A stretch of DNA of 64,000 nt from Pseudogemmobacter humi (GTDB lineage Bacteria > Pseudomonadota > Alphaproteobacteria > Rhodobacterales > Rhodobacteraceae). The stretch is from assembly GCF_900609055.1 (NCBI RefSeq), contig NZ_UXAW01000086.1, forward strand, positions 1-64,000, read 5' to 3'. Under the pieces are notes generated by a model. The model did not search any database. It had not been told where the DNA came from and saw only the letters and a list, made by a program, of their open reading frames with translations. Positions 50,275-58,904 of this stretch are shown one piece after another. The stretch's first letter is position 1; the number at the start of each line of letters is the position of its first letter. A program made the translations under genes and the position numbers.

Positions 50275-51238
50275 GGCGGCGGATCAGATCATCGCCCGAG
50301 CGGAACCAGACGCCGCCGCTCCGGCTGTTCAGATGAACGCCGCCCGCCCAGCGATCGATGCCGTTCGCCCCGACGGCATTGCGCCTGCCCGCAAGGTAAT
50401 CCGCCCCCGCCGCGGTCAGATGGTATTCGCCGCCCTGGACCGGCCCGGGATCTTCGCGCAGCGTCAGGGCCGGCGCGGGCAGCCGGGGATCAGCCATCTG
50501 CCGCAGGCGGTGGAACAGCGGCAGATCGGCGAATAGCCGCCCGCGCGCGAGCCCCGCGCCCATGACATGGCCGACGATCCGCGCCGCCTCGCTGCGCCCG
50601 GCCGCCACTTCCTGCAACAAGAGCCGGTCCGCGAGATCCAGCCCGCTCGCCAGGTCGGGATAAGCCTCAAGGATGGCCTGCAAGCCACGATCCAGCCAGG
50701 GCAGGCCGGGAACCGACGCACCTTGCCGACATGCCGCCGCCAGAAGCCCCGGATCCGGCGCCGTCACCGTGCGCCACAGATGCCGCAGCGCTCCGGCGAT
50801 TTCGGGCGAACAGGGCAGAGGATCGGGCCGCAGGCTGCGCAGCGCCTCCAGGTTCATCAATGCCAGCGCATCCCGGGGTGATGGCGCGGGAAACTGCCGG
50901 ATGGCGATGCGATCCGGGGCAACGCCCTGCGACAGGGCGGCATCAACCAGGCCGATCAGAAAAAGCTGCTCGCGCGCCGCGCCGCCGGTCCAGATTTCGA
51001 CGCGCTCCGCACCGGAGAGCGGTGGCCAGAGCGGCCGGGCCGCCGCATCCGGGATCATTTGCCGCCAATACCGCAGCCGCGCCCGCCGCAACTCGCGGGA
51101 ATCCCGCGTCTGCGGCAACGGTCCGATGGTGAGATCTTCTGCGAAACCACAGACCCTGACGCCTCCGCCTTTCCCGAGGATCCGGCGGATGGCACGCCTC
51201 GAATGCGGGTCGGGAGTGACGACGAGCCTGCGTCCCAT
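50261..51238 (-). CDS. DUF1835-like protein, 325 aa
   Basis: I do not recognise a known function. The N-terminal half has alternating charged helices with RRARLRYWRQMIP and AERVEIWTGGAAREQLFLI, where DUF1835 proteins have an R..FW and WFE.D.YDQL region. The C-terminus reads LTAAGADYLAGRRNAV then GANGIDRWAGGVHLNS, close to the NGIDRWLGGVHL ending that I recall for DUF1835 proteins. It starts 20 bases after ilvN's stop region on the same strand and its end overlaps the enoyl-CoA hydratase gene in convergent fashion. Confidence 0.7.
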   Translation of the reverse strand: MGRRLVVTPDPHSRRAIRRILGKGGGVRVCGFAEDLTIGPLPQTRDSRELRRARLRYWRQMIPDAAARPLWPPLSGAERVEIWTGGAAREQLFLIGLVDAALSQGVAPDRIAIRQFPAPSPRDALALMNLEALRSLRPDPLPCSPEIAGALRHLWRTVTAPDPGLLAAACRQGASVPGLPWLDRGLQAILEAYPDLASGLDLADRLLLQEVAAGRSEAARIVGHVMGAGLARGRLFADLPLFHRLRQMADPRLPAPALTLREDPGPVQGGEYHLTAAGADYLAGRRNAVGANGIDRWAGGVHLNSRSGGVWFRSGDDLIRRLTPP

Positions 51239-51257
51239 CCTGCACTCCCGGTTGCCC

Positions 51258-51818
51258 TCACGCCCCCCGCGACAAAGCCGCCACCCCGGTGCGGGCGATC
51301 TCCTTCAGCCCGAGCGGGCGCAACAGCTCCGCAAAGGCGTCGATCTTGTCCGGCGTGCCGGTCATCTCGAAGACGAAGCTTTCCAGCGTCGAATCCACCA
51401 CCCTGGCGCGGAAGATCTCGCACAGCCGCAGGGCCTCGATCCGCGCCTCGCCCTTGCCGACCACCTTCAGCAGCGCCAGTTCGCGCTGCACGCTCGGCCC
51501 TTCGGCGGTCAGATCATGGACCGCATGCACCGGCACCATGCGCGAAAGCTGCGCCTCGATCTGGTCGATCACCGCGGGCGTGCCGCGCGTCACGATGGTG
51601 ATGCGCGAGCGGTGGCCGGTATGGTCCACCTCGGCGACGGTCAGGCTGTCGATATTGTAGCCGCGCCCCGAGAAGAGCCCGATCACGCGCGCCAGAACCC
51701 CCGGCTCGTTCTCGACGATCACCGCCAGCGTATGGCTTTCCTCGGCCTGGGCATGGCTGTCGCGCAGATCATAGGCGGAATGGCTCGACGAGCCGCGTTT
51801 GATGTTGAGGGCGGACAT
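51258..51818 (-). CDS. ilvN: Acetolactate synthase small (regulatory) subunit
   Basis: This subunit binds valine and gives feedback control of acetolactate synthase. The 186-residue product has an N-terminal ACT domain (HTLAVIVENEPGVLARVIGLF, SGRGYNIDSLTVAEVDHTG) and a C-terminal ALS domain (LALLKVVGKGEARIEALRL, FVFEMTGTPDKIDAF). It is the long IlvH-type form. It follows ilvI by 77 bases, most of which is repeat R4. Confidence 0.95.
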   Translation of the reverse strand: MSALNIKRGSSSHSAYDLRDSHAQAEESHTLAVIVENEPGVLARVIGLFSGRGYNIDSLTVAEVDHTGHRSRITIVTRGTPAVIDQIEAQLSRMVPVHAVHDLTAEGPSVQRELALLKVVGKGEARIEALRLCEIFRARVVDSTLESFVFEMTGTPDKIDAFAELLRPLGLKEIARTGVAALSRGA

Positions 51819-51833
51819 GCGCCTCTCCCTTTC

Positions 51834-51888
51834 TCATTTTCTGTCTGAAAATATCCCACGGGGGTCCGGGGGTGTGAAACCCCCGGTC
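51834..51888. repeat. Half copy of the GGATATTT repeat (R4) between the two ilv genes
   Basis: Only one arm (TTTTCTGTCTGAAAATATCC) is present, followed by the hairpin CCGGGGG-TGTGAAA-CCCCCGG (51866-51886). Read on the minus strand it nearly equals 45634-45686 of R3, differing mainly at AAGG versus TCAG in the arm. It may shape the relative output of ilvI and ilvN. Confidence 0.7.
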
Positions 51889-51895
51889 CGCCGCC

Positions 51896-53638
51896 TCAAA
51901 CCAAAACCGCGCCCGAACGGAACGCCTCGGCATCGGCCGACAAGAGCATCTCGTTATGCGGCTTGCCGCTCGGGATCATCGGGAAGCAGTTCTCGTGCTT
52001 TTCCACGAGGCAGTCGAAGATCACCGGCCCGTCGTAGCGGATCATCTCAAGGATCGCATCGTCCAGATCCTTCGGATCGGTGACTCGCAGCCCCTTGCAG
52101 CCGAAAGCCTCGGCCAGTTTCACGAAATCGGGCAGACTCTCGCTCCAGGAATGCGAGTAACGCTCGCCATGCAGGAGCTCCTGCCACTGGCGCACCATGC
52201 CGAGGCGCTCGTTGTTGAGGATGAACTGCTTCACCGGCGCGCGGAACTGCATCGCGGTGCCCATTTCCTGCATGTTCATCAGCCAGGACGCCTCTCCGGC
52301 CACGTTGATCACCAGCGCCTGCGGATGGGCGATCTGCACCCCGACAGAGGCCGGCAGACCGTAGCCCATCGTGCCGAGGCCGCCCGAGGTCATCCAGCGG
52401 TTCGGCTCGTCGAAATGCAGGAACTGCGCCGCCCACATCTGATGCTGGCCCACCTCGGTGGTGATGTAGCGGTCTATCCCCTTCGTCAGCGCTTCCAGCC
52501 GTTGCAGGGCATATTGCGGTTTGATCGTCGCGGCGGAGGGCTGATAGGCCAGACAATCGACTTTCCTCCAGGCGTCGATCTGCGCCCACCATTTCGCCAG
52601 GGCTTCCTTGTTGACCTTGCGCCCGCGCGCCTTCCAGATCTTCAGCGCATCCTCCAGCACATGGCCGACGTCGCCAATAATCGGCAGATCGACCCGGATC
52701 ACCTTGTTGATCGAAGAGGGGTCGATATCGACATGCACCTTCTTCGAGCGCGGCGAGAAATCCGCCACCCGCCCGGTGATCCGGTCGTCGAACCGCGCGC
52801 CGATGTTGATCATCAGATCGCAGTCGTGCATCGCCAGATTGGCCTCGTAAAGCCCGTGCATCCCCAGCATGCCGAGCCAGCTCTTCCCGCTCGCCGGATA
52901 GGCGCCCAGGCCCATCAGGGTCGAGGTGATGGGGAATCCGGTCGCATCGACGAATTCGCGCAGAAGCTGGCTTGCCGCCTTGCCCGAGTTGATCACGCCG
53001 CCGCCGGTGTAGAACACCGGCCGCTCGGCGGTCTCCATCATCTCGACGAGGCGCGTTACCGCTTCGGTGTCGCCCTTCACCTTCGGCTGGTAATGCGAGA
53101 CTTTCGCCTTTTCCGGCGCGGTATAGCTGCCGGTGGCGAATTGCACATCCTTGGGAATGTCGATCAGCACCGGGCCGGGGCGGCCGGACCGGGCGACATG
53201 GAAGGCCTGGTGGATGGTTTCCGACAGTTTCTCGGTCTCTTTCACCAGCCAGTTCATCTTGGTGCAGGGCCGGGTGATGCCGACGGTATCGGCCTCCTGG
53301 AAGCCGTCGGTCCCGATCATGAAGGTCGGCACCTGGCCCGACAGAACCACGATCGGGATCGAATCCATCAGCGCGTCGACCAGACCCGTCACCGCATTGG
53401 TCGCCCCCGGGCCCGAGGTCACCAGCGCCACGCCCACCTTGCCGGTCGAGCGGGCATAGCCCTCGGCCATATGGATCGCGCCCTGTTCGTGGCGCACGAG
53501 GATGTGGCGGATGTCGTTTTGCTGGAAAATCTCGTCATAGATCGGAAGGACGGCGCCGCCGGGGTAGCCGAACACCACCTCGACCCCCTGATCCTTCAGG
53601 GCCTGAACCACCATCTTCGCGCCGGTTATCGTCTTCAT
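51896..53638 (-). CDS. ilvI: Acetolactate synthase large (catalytic) subunit
   Basis: This ThDP enzyme makes acetolactate or acetohydroxybutyrate, the shared first step for valine, leucine and isoleucine. The 580-residue product has GVEVVFGYPGGAVLPIYDE, the catalytic Glu in RHEQGAIHMAEGYAR, TSGPGATNAVTGLVDAL, the GTDGFQEADTVGITRP segment and the ThDP block with GEASWLMNMQEM. The start at 53638 follows GAGAGGACGGAAG. It is read from a promoter 200 bases upstream through an attenuator, and ilvN follows. Confidence 0.96.
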   Translation of the reverse strand: MKTITGAKMVVQALKDQGVEVVFGYPGGAVLPIYDEIFQQNDIRHILVRHEQGAIHMAEGYARSTGKVGVALVTSGPGATNAVTGLVDALMDSIPIVVLSGQVPTFMIGTDGFQEADTVGITRPCTKMNWLVKETEKLSETIHQAFHVARSGRPGPVLIDIPKDVQFATGSYTAPEKAKVSHYQPKVKGDTEAVTRLVEMMETAERPVFYTGGGVINSGKAASQLLREFVDATGFPITSTLMGLGAYPASGKSWLGMLGMHGLYEANLAMHDCDLMINIGARFDDRITGRVADFSPRSKKVHVDIDPSSINKVIRVDLPIIGDVGHVLEDALKIWKARGRKVNKEALAKWWAQIDAWRKVDCLAYQPSAATIKPQYALQRLEALTKGIDRYITTEVGQHQMWAAQFLHFDEPNRWMTSGGLGTMGYGLPASVGVQIAHPQALVINVAGEASWLMNMQEMGTAMQFRAPVKQFILNNERLGMVRQWQELLHGERYSHSWSESLPDFVKLAEAFGCKGLRVTDPKDLDDAILEMIRYDGPVIFDCLVEKHENCFPMIPSGKPHNEMLLSADAEAFRSGAVLV

Positions 53639-53675
53639 CTTCCGTCCTCTCGCCGCCCGATGCGGCCCGCAGTCA

Positions 53676-53709
53676 AAAACAAAAAGCCCCCGAGGATCAC
53701 TTCGGGGGC
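53676..53709 (-). terminator. Attenuator terminator of the ilv operon
   Basis: On the minus strand GCCCCCGA (53709-53702) and TCGGGGGC (53693-53686) form a perfect 8-base stem with an 8-base loop, followed by TTTTTGTTTTT (53685-53675). It stands 38 bases upstream of ilvI. Its 5' arm overlaps the antiterminator arm at 53707-53716. Confidence 0.88.
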
Positions 53710-53751
53710 GCATGGGGTTTCTGTAGGGCTGCCGTTACCGGCCCATGCGCC
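53707..53751 (-). promoter_or_regulatory. Antiterminator stem of the ilv attenuator
   Basis: On the minus strand GGCGCATGGG (53751-53742, within leader codons 15-18) pairs perfectly with CCCATGCGCC (53716-53707). Forming this stem takes three bases of the terminator's 5' arm, so the two structures exclude each other. Confidence 0.75.
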
Positions 53752-53794
53752 TTTCCCCGACGACTACAAGAAGCAATTCCATCATCTTCCTCAT
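53735..53794 (-). CDS. ilv leader peptide with three Leu and three Val codons
   Basis: The 19-residue ORF reads MRKMMELLLVVVGERRMGR. Codons 7-12 are TTG CTT CTT GTA GTC GTC, so charged tRNA-Leu and tRNA-Val levels would set ribosome position. A ribosome stalled early in the Val run leaves the 53751-53742 segment free to form the antiterminator; one that reaches the TAA covers it and lets the terminator form. GAGGAAG before codons 4-5 could serve as a ribosome site for a shorter form (MMELLLVVV or MELLLVVV). No Ile codon is present. Confidence 0.82.
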   Translation of the reverse strand: MRKMMELLLVVVGERRMGR

Positions 53795-53839
53795 GGCGTT
53801 CCCGGCGCGTGAAATCGGCTTCCCGCGCGGTCAGGCCGG

Positions 53840-53868
53840 AAATTAGGCAAGCGCCCGGGGGGCGTCAA
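53840..53868 (-). promoter_or_regulatory. Promoter of the ilv operon
   Basis: On the minus strand TTGACG (53868-53863) and TAATTT (53845-53840) are 17 bases apart. Transcription would start near 53833, giving a leader of about 195 bases that contains the leader peptide and attenuator. Confidence 0.65.
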
Positions 53869-53987
53869 CCGCAAATCGGTATGAAAAGTGTCGCAGGGGT
53901 GGCGAAAATCGTAACTTTCTTTCGGAAGGGGCCTGGGATGGGAAGGATTCCGCAAACCGGCCCCGCTGCCCGGGCCCGGTTGCGGGC

Positions 53988-54851
53988 TCAGTCGCGGGGG
54001 ACGCGGGCCTCGGGCAGGCTGATGCGGGCGACCTGTTCGGCGATCGGATCGACCGAGAGCGGATGCAGCTCGGCGCTGTGTCCGGCGGGATCGCCGATCG
54101 GCACCCACTGGCCGCCCTTGTAGATTTCCAGCGCATCGAACCCGGCCTTGTAGCCCATCTTGCGGCTGCCGGGCACCCAGTAGCCCAGGTAGACATAGGG
54201 CAGCCCGGCCTCGCGGGCGATGGCGATATGATCGAGGATGATATGGCTGCCCAGCGAGCGCGCCGTCAGATCCGGATCGTAGAAGGAATAGACCATCGAC
54301 AGACCGTCGTCGAATACGTCGGTCAGACAGACTGCGGTCAGGATGCGGTCCGCCTCGTCGCGCCGCCGCGGGTCCGGGGGCGGGGCCGTGCCGCAGGGCC
54401 GGCTGTATTCGATCACCCGCGAGCGGATCGGCGTCTCCTCGATCATCGCGGCGAATTCGAAAATATCCATGTCGGCCATGCCGCCATCGGCGTGGCGGTG
54501 ATCGAGATAGCGGCGGAACAGGTGGAACTGGTCCTCGGTCGCCCAGGGGCTGGTGGCGTTGCGCACCAGATCCTCGTTCTTCTTCAGGATCCGGCGCTGC
54601 GTGCGCGAGGGCGCGAAATCCGCCACCCGGATCCGGGCCGAGAGGCAGGCCGAACATTCCGCGCAGGAGGGGCGGTAAAGCACGTTCTGGCTGCGTCGGA
54701 AGCCCTGTTTCGACAAGGCGTCGTTCAGCTTCTGCGCGTGATCGCCCTGAAGCGCGGTGAACAGCTTGCGCTCCATCCGCCCCTCCAGATAGGGGCAGGG
54801 CTGCGGAGCCGTCACATAGAATTGCGGTGCGATAGGCAGAGTATGGCGCAT
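53988..54851 (-). CDS. bpt: Arginyl/leucyl-tRNA-protein transferase (Bpt type)
   Basis: This enzyme adds leucine (Bpt type) to proteins with an N-terminal Asp or Glu, making them N-degron substrates for ClpS/ClpAP. The 287-residue product has the Cys-rich N-terminal block [52 protein letters not shown] and the GNAT-like [17 protein letters not shown]. The start at 54851 gives [20 protein letters not shown], the usual family N-terminus; an in-frame ATG at 54923 adds 24 residues and cannot be excluded. It faces the same way as ilvI but is separated by the ilv promoter. Confidence 0.9.
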   Translation of the reverse strand: MRHTLPIAPQFYVTAPQPCPYLEGRMERKLFTALQGDHAQKLNDALSKQGFRRSQNVLYRPSCAECSACLSARIRVADFAPSRTQRRILKKNEDLVRNATSPWATEDQFHLFRRYLDHRHADGGMADMDIFEFAAMIEETPIRSRVIEYSRPCGTAPPPDPRRRDEADRILTAVCLTDVFDDGLSMVYSFYDPDLTARSLGSHIILDHIAIAREAGLPYVYLGYWVPGSRKMGYKAGFDALEIYKGGQWVPIGDPAGHSAELHPLSVDPIAEQVARISLPEARVPRD

Positions 54852-55092
54852 CGGTCCGTGGGCGCTGAGGGACGGGATCTTCGGGGCGGGGTCTGCTTTC
54901 GTCTGGCTGCTCGTCCGGGTCATGTTGCCGGACGGGTCGTCGGGGTTTCCGCGCGGGAGCCTAACAAGGCAACCGCCTTCCGCCAAGAGGCGAGTTGCAA
55001 CCCGGGCAGTTGCCCGGATTTCGCGCCGGATCCTGACGAAACCGGGGGTTCCCGCCGTGAGCAGGGCGTAAAGCGCGCGCAAAGCTGCAACG

Positions 55093-55118
55093 AAAACGCC
55101 CCGGCGGGGCCGGGGCGT
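55093..55118 (-). terminator. Terminator downstream of the DUF2852 gene
   Basis: ACGCCCCGGC and GCCGGGGCGT pair perfectly around GGG; on the minus strand TTTT follows the stem. It lies in the 300-base spacer between bpt and the DUF2852 gene; the rest of that spacer shows no other convincing element. Confidence 0.7.
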
Positions 55119-55151
55119 GAAGGTGTCACGTGAAGGGATCGGGGGCAGGGA

Positions 55152-55616
55152 TCAGTGTTCGCCGCGGCGGGGCTCGTCTCCGGCCGGGGTCTCGTCGCCG
55201 GTGGGGGCGGTGGCCACGTCACGGGCGCGTTCTTCCATGAAATGGTCGAACTCCTGTTTGTCGCGGGCGTCGCGCAGCCGGCGCAGGAAGCTCTCGAAAG
55301 CGTCCTGTTCCTCTTCCAGCCGGCGCAGGGTGTCGGCCTTGTAGCTGTCGAAGGCCGCATTGCCGGTGTGGCGGTGCATGCCGTGGCCGAAGCTGTGGCC
55401 GCGGTGGCGGCAGGTTTTTCCGAACATCTGTTTCCCCCAGATCATCCAGGCCAGGATCACAAGGCCGAGTGGAGCGAAGATCACGAATCCCGCGACCATC
55501 GCGGCGATCCAGGCCCATGTGCCACGGGCGTCGAGCCAGGCATCGGCCCGGCGAAGCGCGGAACGTATCGCGCCGCCGCGATGCGGGCGGGTGTGGAAAT
55601 CGGCGGTGCTGTTCAT
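55152..55616 (-). CDS. DUF2852 membrane protein, 154 aa
   Basis: The function is unknown. The product starts MNSTADFHTRPHRGGAIRSA and has one or two hydrophobic segments (WAWIAAMVAGFVIFAPLGLV, then ILAWMIWGK). A His/Arg-rich stretch (CRHRGHSFGHGMHRHTGN) follows that could bind metal. The helical segment DSYKADTLRRLEEEQDAFES and the later RLRDARDKQEFDHFMEERA are the DUF2852 hallmark. The start at 55616 is the only ATG that keeps the family N-terminus. It is divergent from glnE and has a heat-shock-like promoter. Confidence 0.85.
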   Translation of the reverse strand: MNSTADFHTRPHRGGAIRSALRRADAWLDARGTWAWIAAMVAGFVIFAPLGLVILAWMIWGKQMFGKTCRHRGHSFGHGMHRHTGNAAFDSYKADTLRRLEEEQDAFESFLRRLRDARDKQEFDHFMEERARDVATAPTGDETPAGDEPRRGEH

Positions 55617-55666
55617 TCCAGGAAATCTCCCCTGCCGGATGATGTGAAGCATGTTTACATATCGCA

Positions 55667-55695
55667 AGATGAGGCAGTCGAAGCCCTGTTTCAAG
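55667..55695 (-). promoter_or_regulatory. RpoH-like (sigma-32) promoter before the DUF2852 gene
   Basis: On the minus strand CCCCCTTGAAA (-35, CTTGAAA at 55695-55689) and CCTCATCT (-10, 55674-55667) are 14 bases apart, close to the sigma-32 pattern CCCTTGAAA-N11..15-CCCATNT. A second AT-rich stretch (GATATGTAAACATG) lies just downstream. Confidence 0.45.
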
Positions 55696-55826
55696 GGGGT
55701 ATGTGAATTCTTTTTACATGCCGTCTTTCCGGGGGCCGGACGGGGCGCCGGTTTTTTGCGCATCCGCCGCCGCCTGGCCCCGTTCTGGCCGTTGACCGCG
55801 CCCTGGACGCGCATCATGGTGCGCGC

Positions 55827-58598
55827 ATGAACCAGGCCGCTTTTTCCGCCCGTCTGACCCGTATTCCCCGCGCTTTCGACCCCGAGGCGGGGGCGGATGC
55901 CGCCGCCGGCTTTCCGGGTCTCGCGCCCGAAATCCGCGCGTTGATCGCTGCCACCGCGGGCTGCTCGCCCTATCTCAAGGGGCTGATGCAGCGCGAGGCC
56001 GACTGGCTCTGCGCGGCGCTTTCGGCGCCGCCCGAGGGCGCGCTGGCCTCCCTGCTGGCCGAGCCGCGCGAGGCCGGGCTGGACACGCTCGGCACGGCTT
56101 TGCGCCAGGCCAAACGCCGCGCGGCGCTTTTGACCGCGCTTTGCGATCTGGGGGGCGTGTGGTCGCTGGAGGAAGTCACCGGCGCATTGACGGGCCTTGC
56201 CGATCTGGCGGTGGATCTTTGCGTGAAATGGCTGGTGGCCGAGGAAATCCGCCGCGGCAAGCTGCCCGGCGCCACCCCATCCGACGCCGAAACCGCCGCC
56301 GGGATGGTGGTTCTGGCCATGGGGAAAATGGGCGCGGGAGAGCTCAATTATTCCTCGGACATCGACCTGATCTGCCTCTTCGATCAGGACCGCTACGGCG
56401 AGGACTGGCAGGACGCCCGCGCCGCCTTCATCCGCGTCACCCGCAAGATGACCGCGCTCATCTCGGACGTGACCGGCGACGGCTATGTCTTCCGCACCGA
56501 TCTGCGGCTGCGCCCCGACGCCAGCGTCACGCCCGTGTGCCTGTCGATGGCCGCCGCCTACAGCTATTACGAGGCCGAGGGCCGCACCTGGGAGCGCGCC
56601 GCCTATATCAAGGCGCGGCCCTGCGGCGGCGATCTGGCGGCGGGCGAGAAGTTCCTGAAATCGCTCACCCCTTTCGTCTGGCGCCGCCATCTCGACTATG
56701 CGGCGATCCAGGATGCGCATGACATGCGTCTGCGGATCCGCGACCACCGCGGGCTGAACGGGCCGCTGGCGGTGGAAAACCACAATATCAAGCTGGGCCA
56801 GGGCGGCATCCGTGAGATCGAATTCTTCACCCAGACCCGCCAGCTTATCGCAGGCGGCCGCGATCCTGATCTGCGCGATGCGACGACGGTCGGCGGGCTT
56901 TCCGCTCTGGCCGCGAAAGGCTGGATCCCGGCCGGGACCGCGGCGGAACTCACCACGCTCTACCGCGCGCATCGCGAGCTGGAGCACCGCTTGCAGATGG
57001 TGGGCGATGCCCAGACCCAGACCCTGCCCGCAACGCCCGGGGGCGTAGCCCGGATCGCCGCCTTCATGGGCGAGGATGAGGCGACATTCCGCGAGGGGCT
57101 GCTCGCGCGGCTGACCCGCACCGATCAGTTGACCGAGGGCTTCTTCGCGCCCTCCGATACCGGCGCCGAAGAGACGGAACTCTCCGACCATGCCGCGGGG
57201 ATCGTCGAGGGCTGGAAAAGCTATCCCTGCCTGCGCTCGGACCGCGCGCGGGCGATCTTCCGCCGGTTGCGCCCGCAACTGCTCGCGCGGCTGTCGCGCG
57301 CGGCTAGCCCCGACGAGGCGCTGGTGGCCTTCGACGGCTTCCTCGCGGGGCTTCCCGCCGGGGTGCAGCTTTTCGCCTTGTTCGAGGCCAATCCCTCGCT
57401 GGTCGATCTGATCGTCGATATCGCCGGCACCGCGCCGGAGCTGGCGCTTTATCTCTCGCGCAACGCCCGGGTGCTGGATGCGGTGATCGGCGGCAGCTTT
57501 TTTGAACCCTGGCCCGGCGTGCGGGGTCTGACGGCCGATCTGGCGCAGCATCTGGCCGGGCAGAGCGATTACGAGCGCAGTCTCGACGAGGCGCGGCGCT
57601 GGATGAAGGAATGGCATTTCCGGGTGGGTGTGCATCACCTGCGCGGGCTGATCGATTCGTTCGAGGCCGGCAAGCAATATGCCGATCTGGCCGAGGCGGT
57701 GGTGGCCGCGCTCTGGCCGGTGGTGCTGGCGGATTTCAGCGCGAAACATGGGGCACCTCCGGGCCGCGGCGCGGTGCTTCTGGCGATGGGCAGCCTTGGG
57801 GCAGGGCGGCTGAACGCGCGTTCGGACCTCGATCTGATCCTGATCTACGACGCGAACGGCGTCGAGCAGTCCGAGGGCCGCCGCCCGCTGCCGACCCGCA
57901 GCTATTACGCGCGGCTGACCCAGGCCATGGTCACCGCGCTGTCCGCGCAGACCGCGGGCGGGCGGCTCTACGAGGTGGATGTGCGGCTGCGCCCCTCGGG
58001 CCGCCAGGGGCCGGTGGCGACGTCGCTCGCCTCCTGGCGCGACTATCAGGAGACCGAGGCCTGGACCTGGGAGCATCTGGCGCTGACCCGCGCGCGGGTG
58101 GTGGCCGGGGATCCCACGCTCGGGGCCGAGGTCGAGACCACCCGCCGCGCGGTGATCGCGGTGAAGGGGCAGGGGGAAAAGGTCCGCGCCGATGTGGCGG
58201 AGATGCGCGCCCGGCTGTTCGAGGCCAAACCCGCCCGCGGCGAATGGGAGACGAAGAACGGCCCCGGCCGGCTGATGGATATCGAGCTGATCGCCGAGAT
58301 GCTGGCGCTGATCGCGGCCAGCCCCGCCCGCCAGGTCGAACGCCAGCTTGCGGGGGCGAAGGATCTGCTGCCCGCCGCCGATCAGGAAGCCCTTGCGCGG
58401 GCCTGGCGCTTCCTGTGGTCGCTGCATTGCGCCGCGCGGCTCCTGAGCGATCAGCCGCTGCAACCCGAGGCCCTGGGCGAGGGCGGCCGCGCGTTCCTCC
58501 TGCGTCAGACCGGAGAAAGCGACGAGACGGCGCTTCTGGACCGTCTTCGGTCGGTGGTGGCGCTTGCGGCGGATGTCACGGCGCGGCACTCTGCCTGA
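55827..58598 (+). CDS. glnE: Bifunctional glutamine synthetase adenylyltransferase/removing enzyme
   Basis: GlnE adenylylates and deadenylylates glutamine synthetase in answer to PII and glutamine. The 923-residue product has two nucleotidyltransferase domains with GxG..D.D motifs: MGAGELNYSSDIDLICLFD in the N-terminal (removing) half and LGAGRLNARSDLDLILIYD in the C-terminal (adding) half. The linkers NIKLGQGGIREIEFFTQTRQ and NGPGRLMDIELIAEM match. It is somewhat shorter than E. coli GlnE (about 946). The ATG at 55827 is the only reasonable start. A 94-residue unknown follows 21 bases later. Confidence 0.96.
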   Translation: MNQAAFSARLTRIPRAFDPEAGADAAAGFPGLAPEIRALIAATAGCSPYLKGLMQREADWLCAALSAPPEGALASLLAEPREAGLDTLGTALRQAKRRAALLTALCDLGGVWSLEEVTGALTGLADLAVDLCVKWLVAEEIRRGKLPGATPSDAETAAGMVVLAMGKMGAGELNYSSDIDLICLFDQDRYGEDWQDARAAFIRVTRKMTALISDVTGDGYVFRTDLRLRPDASVTPVCLSMAAAYSYYEAEGRTWERAAYIKARPCGGDLAAGEKFLKSLTPFVWRRHLDYAAIQDAHDMRLRIRDHRGLNGPLAVENHNIKLGQGGIREIEFFTQTRQLIAGGRDPDLRDATTVGGLSALAAKGWIPAGTAAELTTLYRAHRELEHRLQMVGDAQTQTLPATPGGVARIAAFMGEDEATFREGLLARLTRTDQLTEGFFAPSDTGAEETELSDHAAGIVEGWKSYPCLRSDRARAIFRRLRPQLLARLSRAASPDEALVAFDGFLAGLPAGVQLFALFEANPSLVDLIVDIAGTAPELALYLSRNARVLDAVIGGSFFEPWPGVRGLTADLAQHLAGQSDYERSLDEARRWMKEWHFRVGVHHLRGLIDSFEAGKQYADLAEAVVAALWPVVLADFSAKHGAPPGRGAVLLAMGSLGAGRLNARSDLDLILIYDANGVEQSEGRRPLPTRSYYARLTQAMVTALSAQTAGGRLYEVDVRLRPSGRQGPVATSLASWRDYQETEAWTWEHLALTRARVVAGDPTLGAEVETTRRAVIAVKGQGEKVRADVAEMRARLFEAKPARGEWETKNGPGRLMDIELIAEMLALIAASPARQVERQLAGAKDLLPAADQEALARAWRFLWSLHCAARLLSDQPLQPEALGEGGRAFLLRQTGESDETALLDRLRSVVALAADVTARHSA

Positions 58599-58619
58599 GC
58601 GAAGACGGAGAGACGGAAA

Positions 58620-58904
58620 ATGGGGAGACTGGCAGTGCGGCTGGAAGAGGCGGACCCAAAGGGCCTGGTGCGCGAAAGCTATCGGATCGAGGGGATCACC
58701 CCCGGGGAATGCCGCTCGATCTTCATGGACTGGGCGCTCAGCCTGCCGCAGGGCCGCCCGGTCCCCGATGCCTTGCGGGCGCTGATCGCGGAATATGCCA
58801 GCGATGCGCCGGATCACCCGATGAGCACGGTGCTGGCCCAGGGCCTCGCCCCCGCCAGCGAGCCGCGGCGCCGCGGCGGCCGGATCGGCCGCGCCGCGCT
58901 CTGA
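58620..58904 (+). CDS. Small protein of unknown function after glnE, 94 aa
   Basis: No family with a known role is recognised. The product starts MGRLAVRLEEADPKGLVRES and has YRIEGITPGECRSIFMDWAL, DALRALIAEYASDAPDHPMS and a basic C-terminal tail (EPRRRGGRIGRAAL). The middle block looks conserved rather than random, with a Cys in TPGECRSIF. It lies 21 bases after glnE, after a GAGACGGAAA sequence, on the same strand, so co-expression with GlnE is likely. It has no membrane segment. The next 234 bases up to eda hold no supported feature. Confidence 0.72.
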   Translation: MGRLAVRLEEADPKGLVRESYRIEGITPGECRSIFMDWALSLPQGRPVPDALRALIAEYASDAPDHPMSTVLAQGLAPASEPRRRGGRIGRAAL

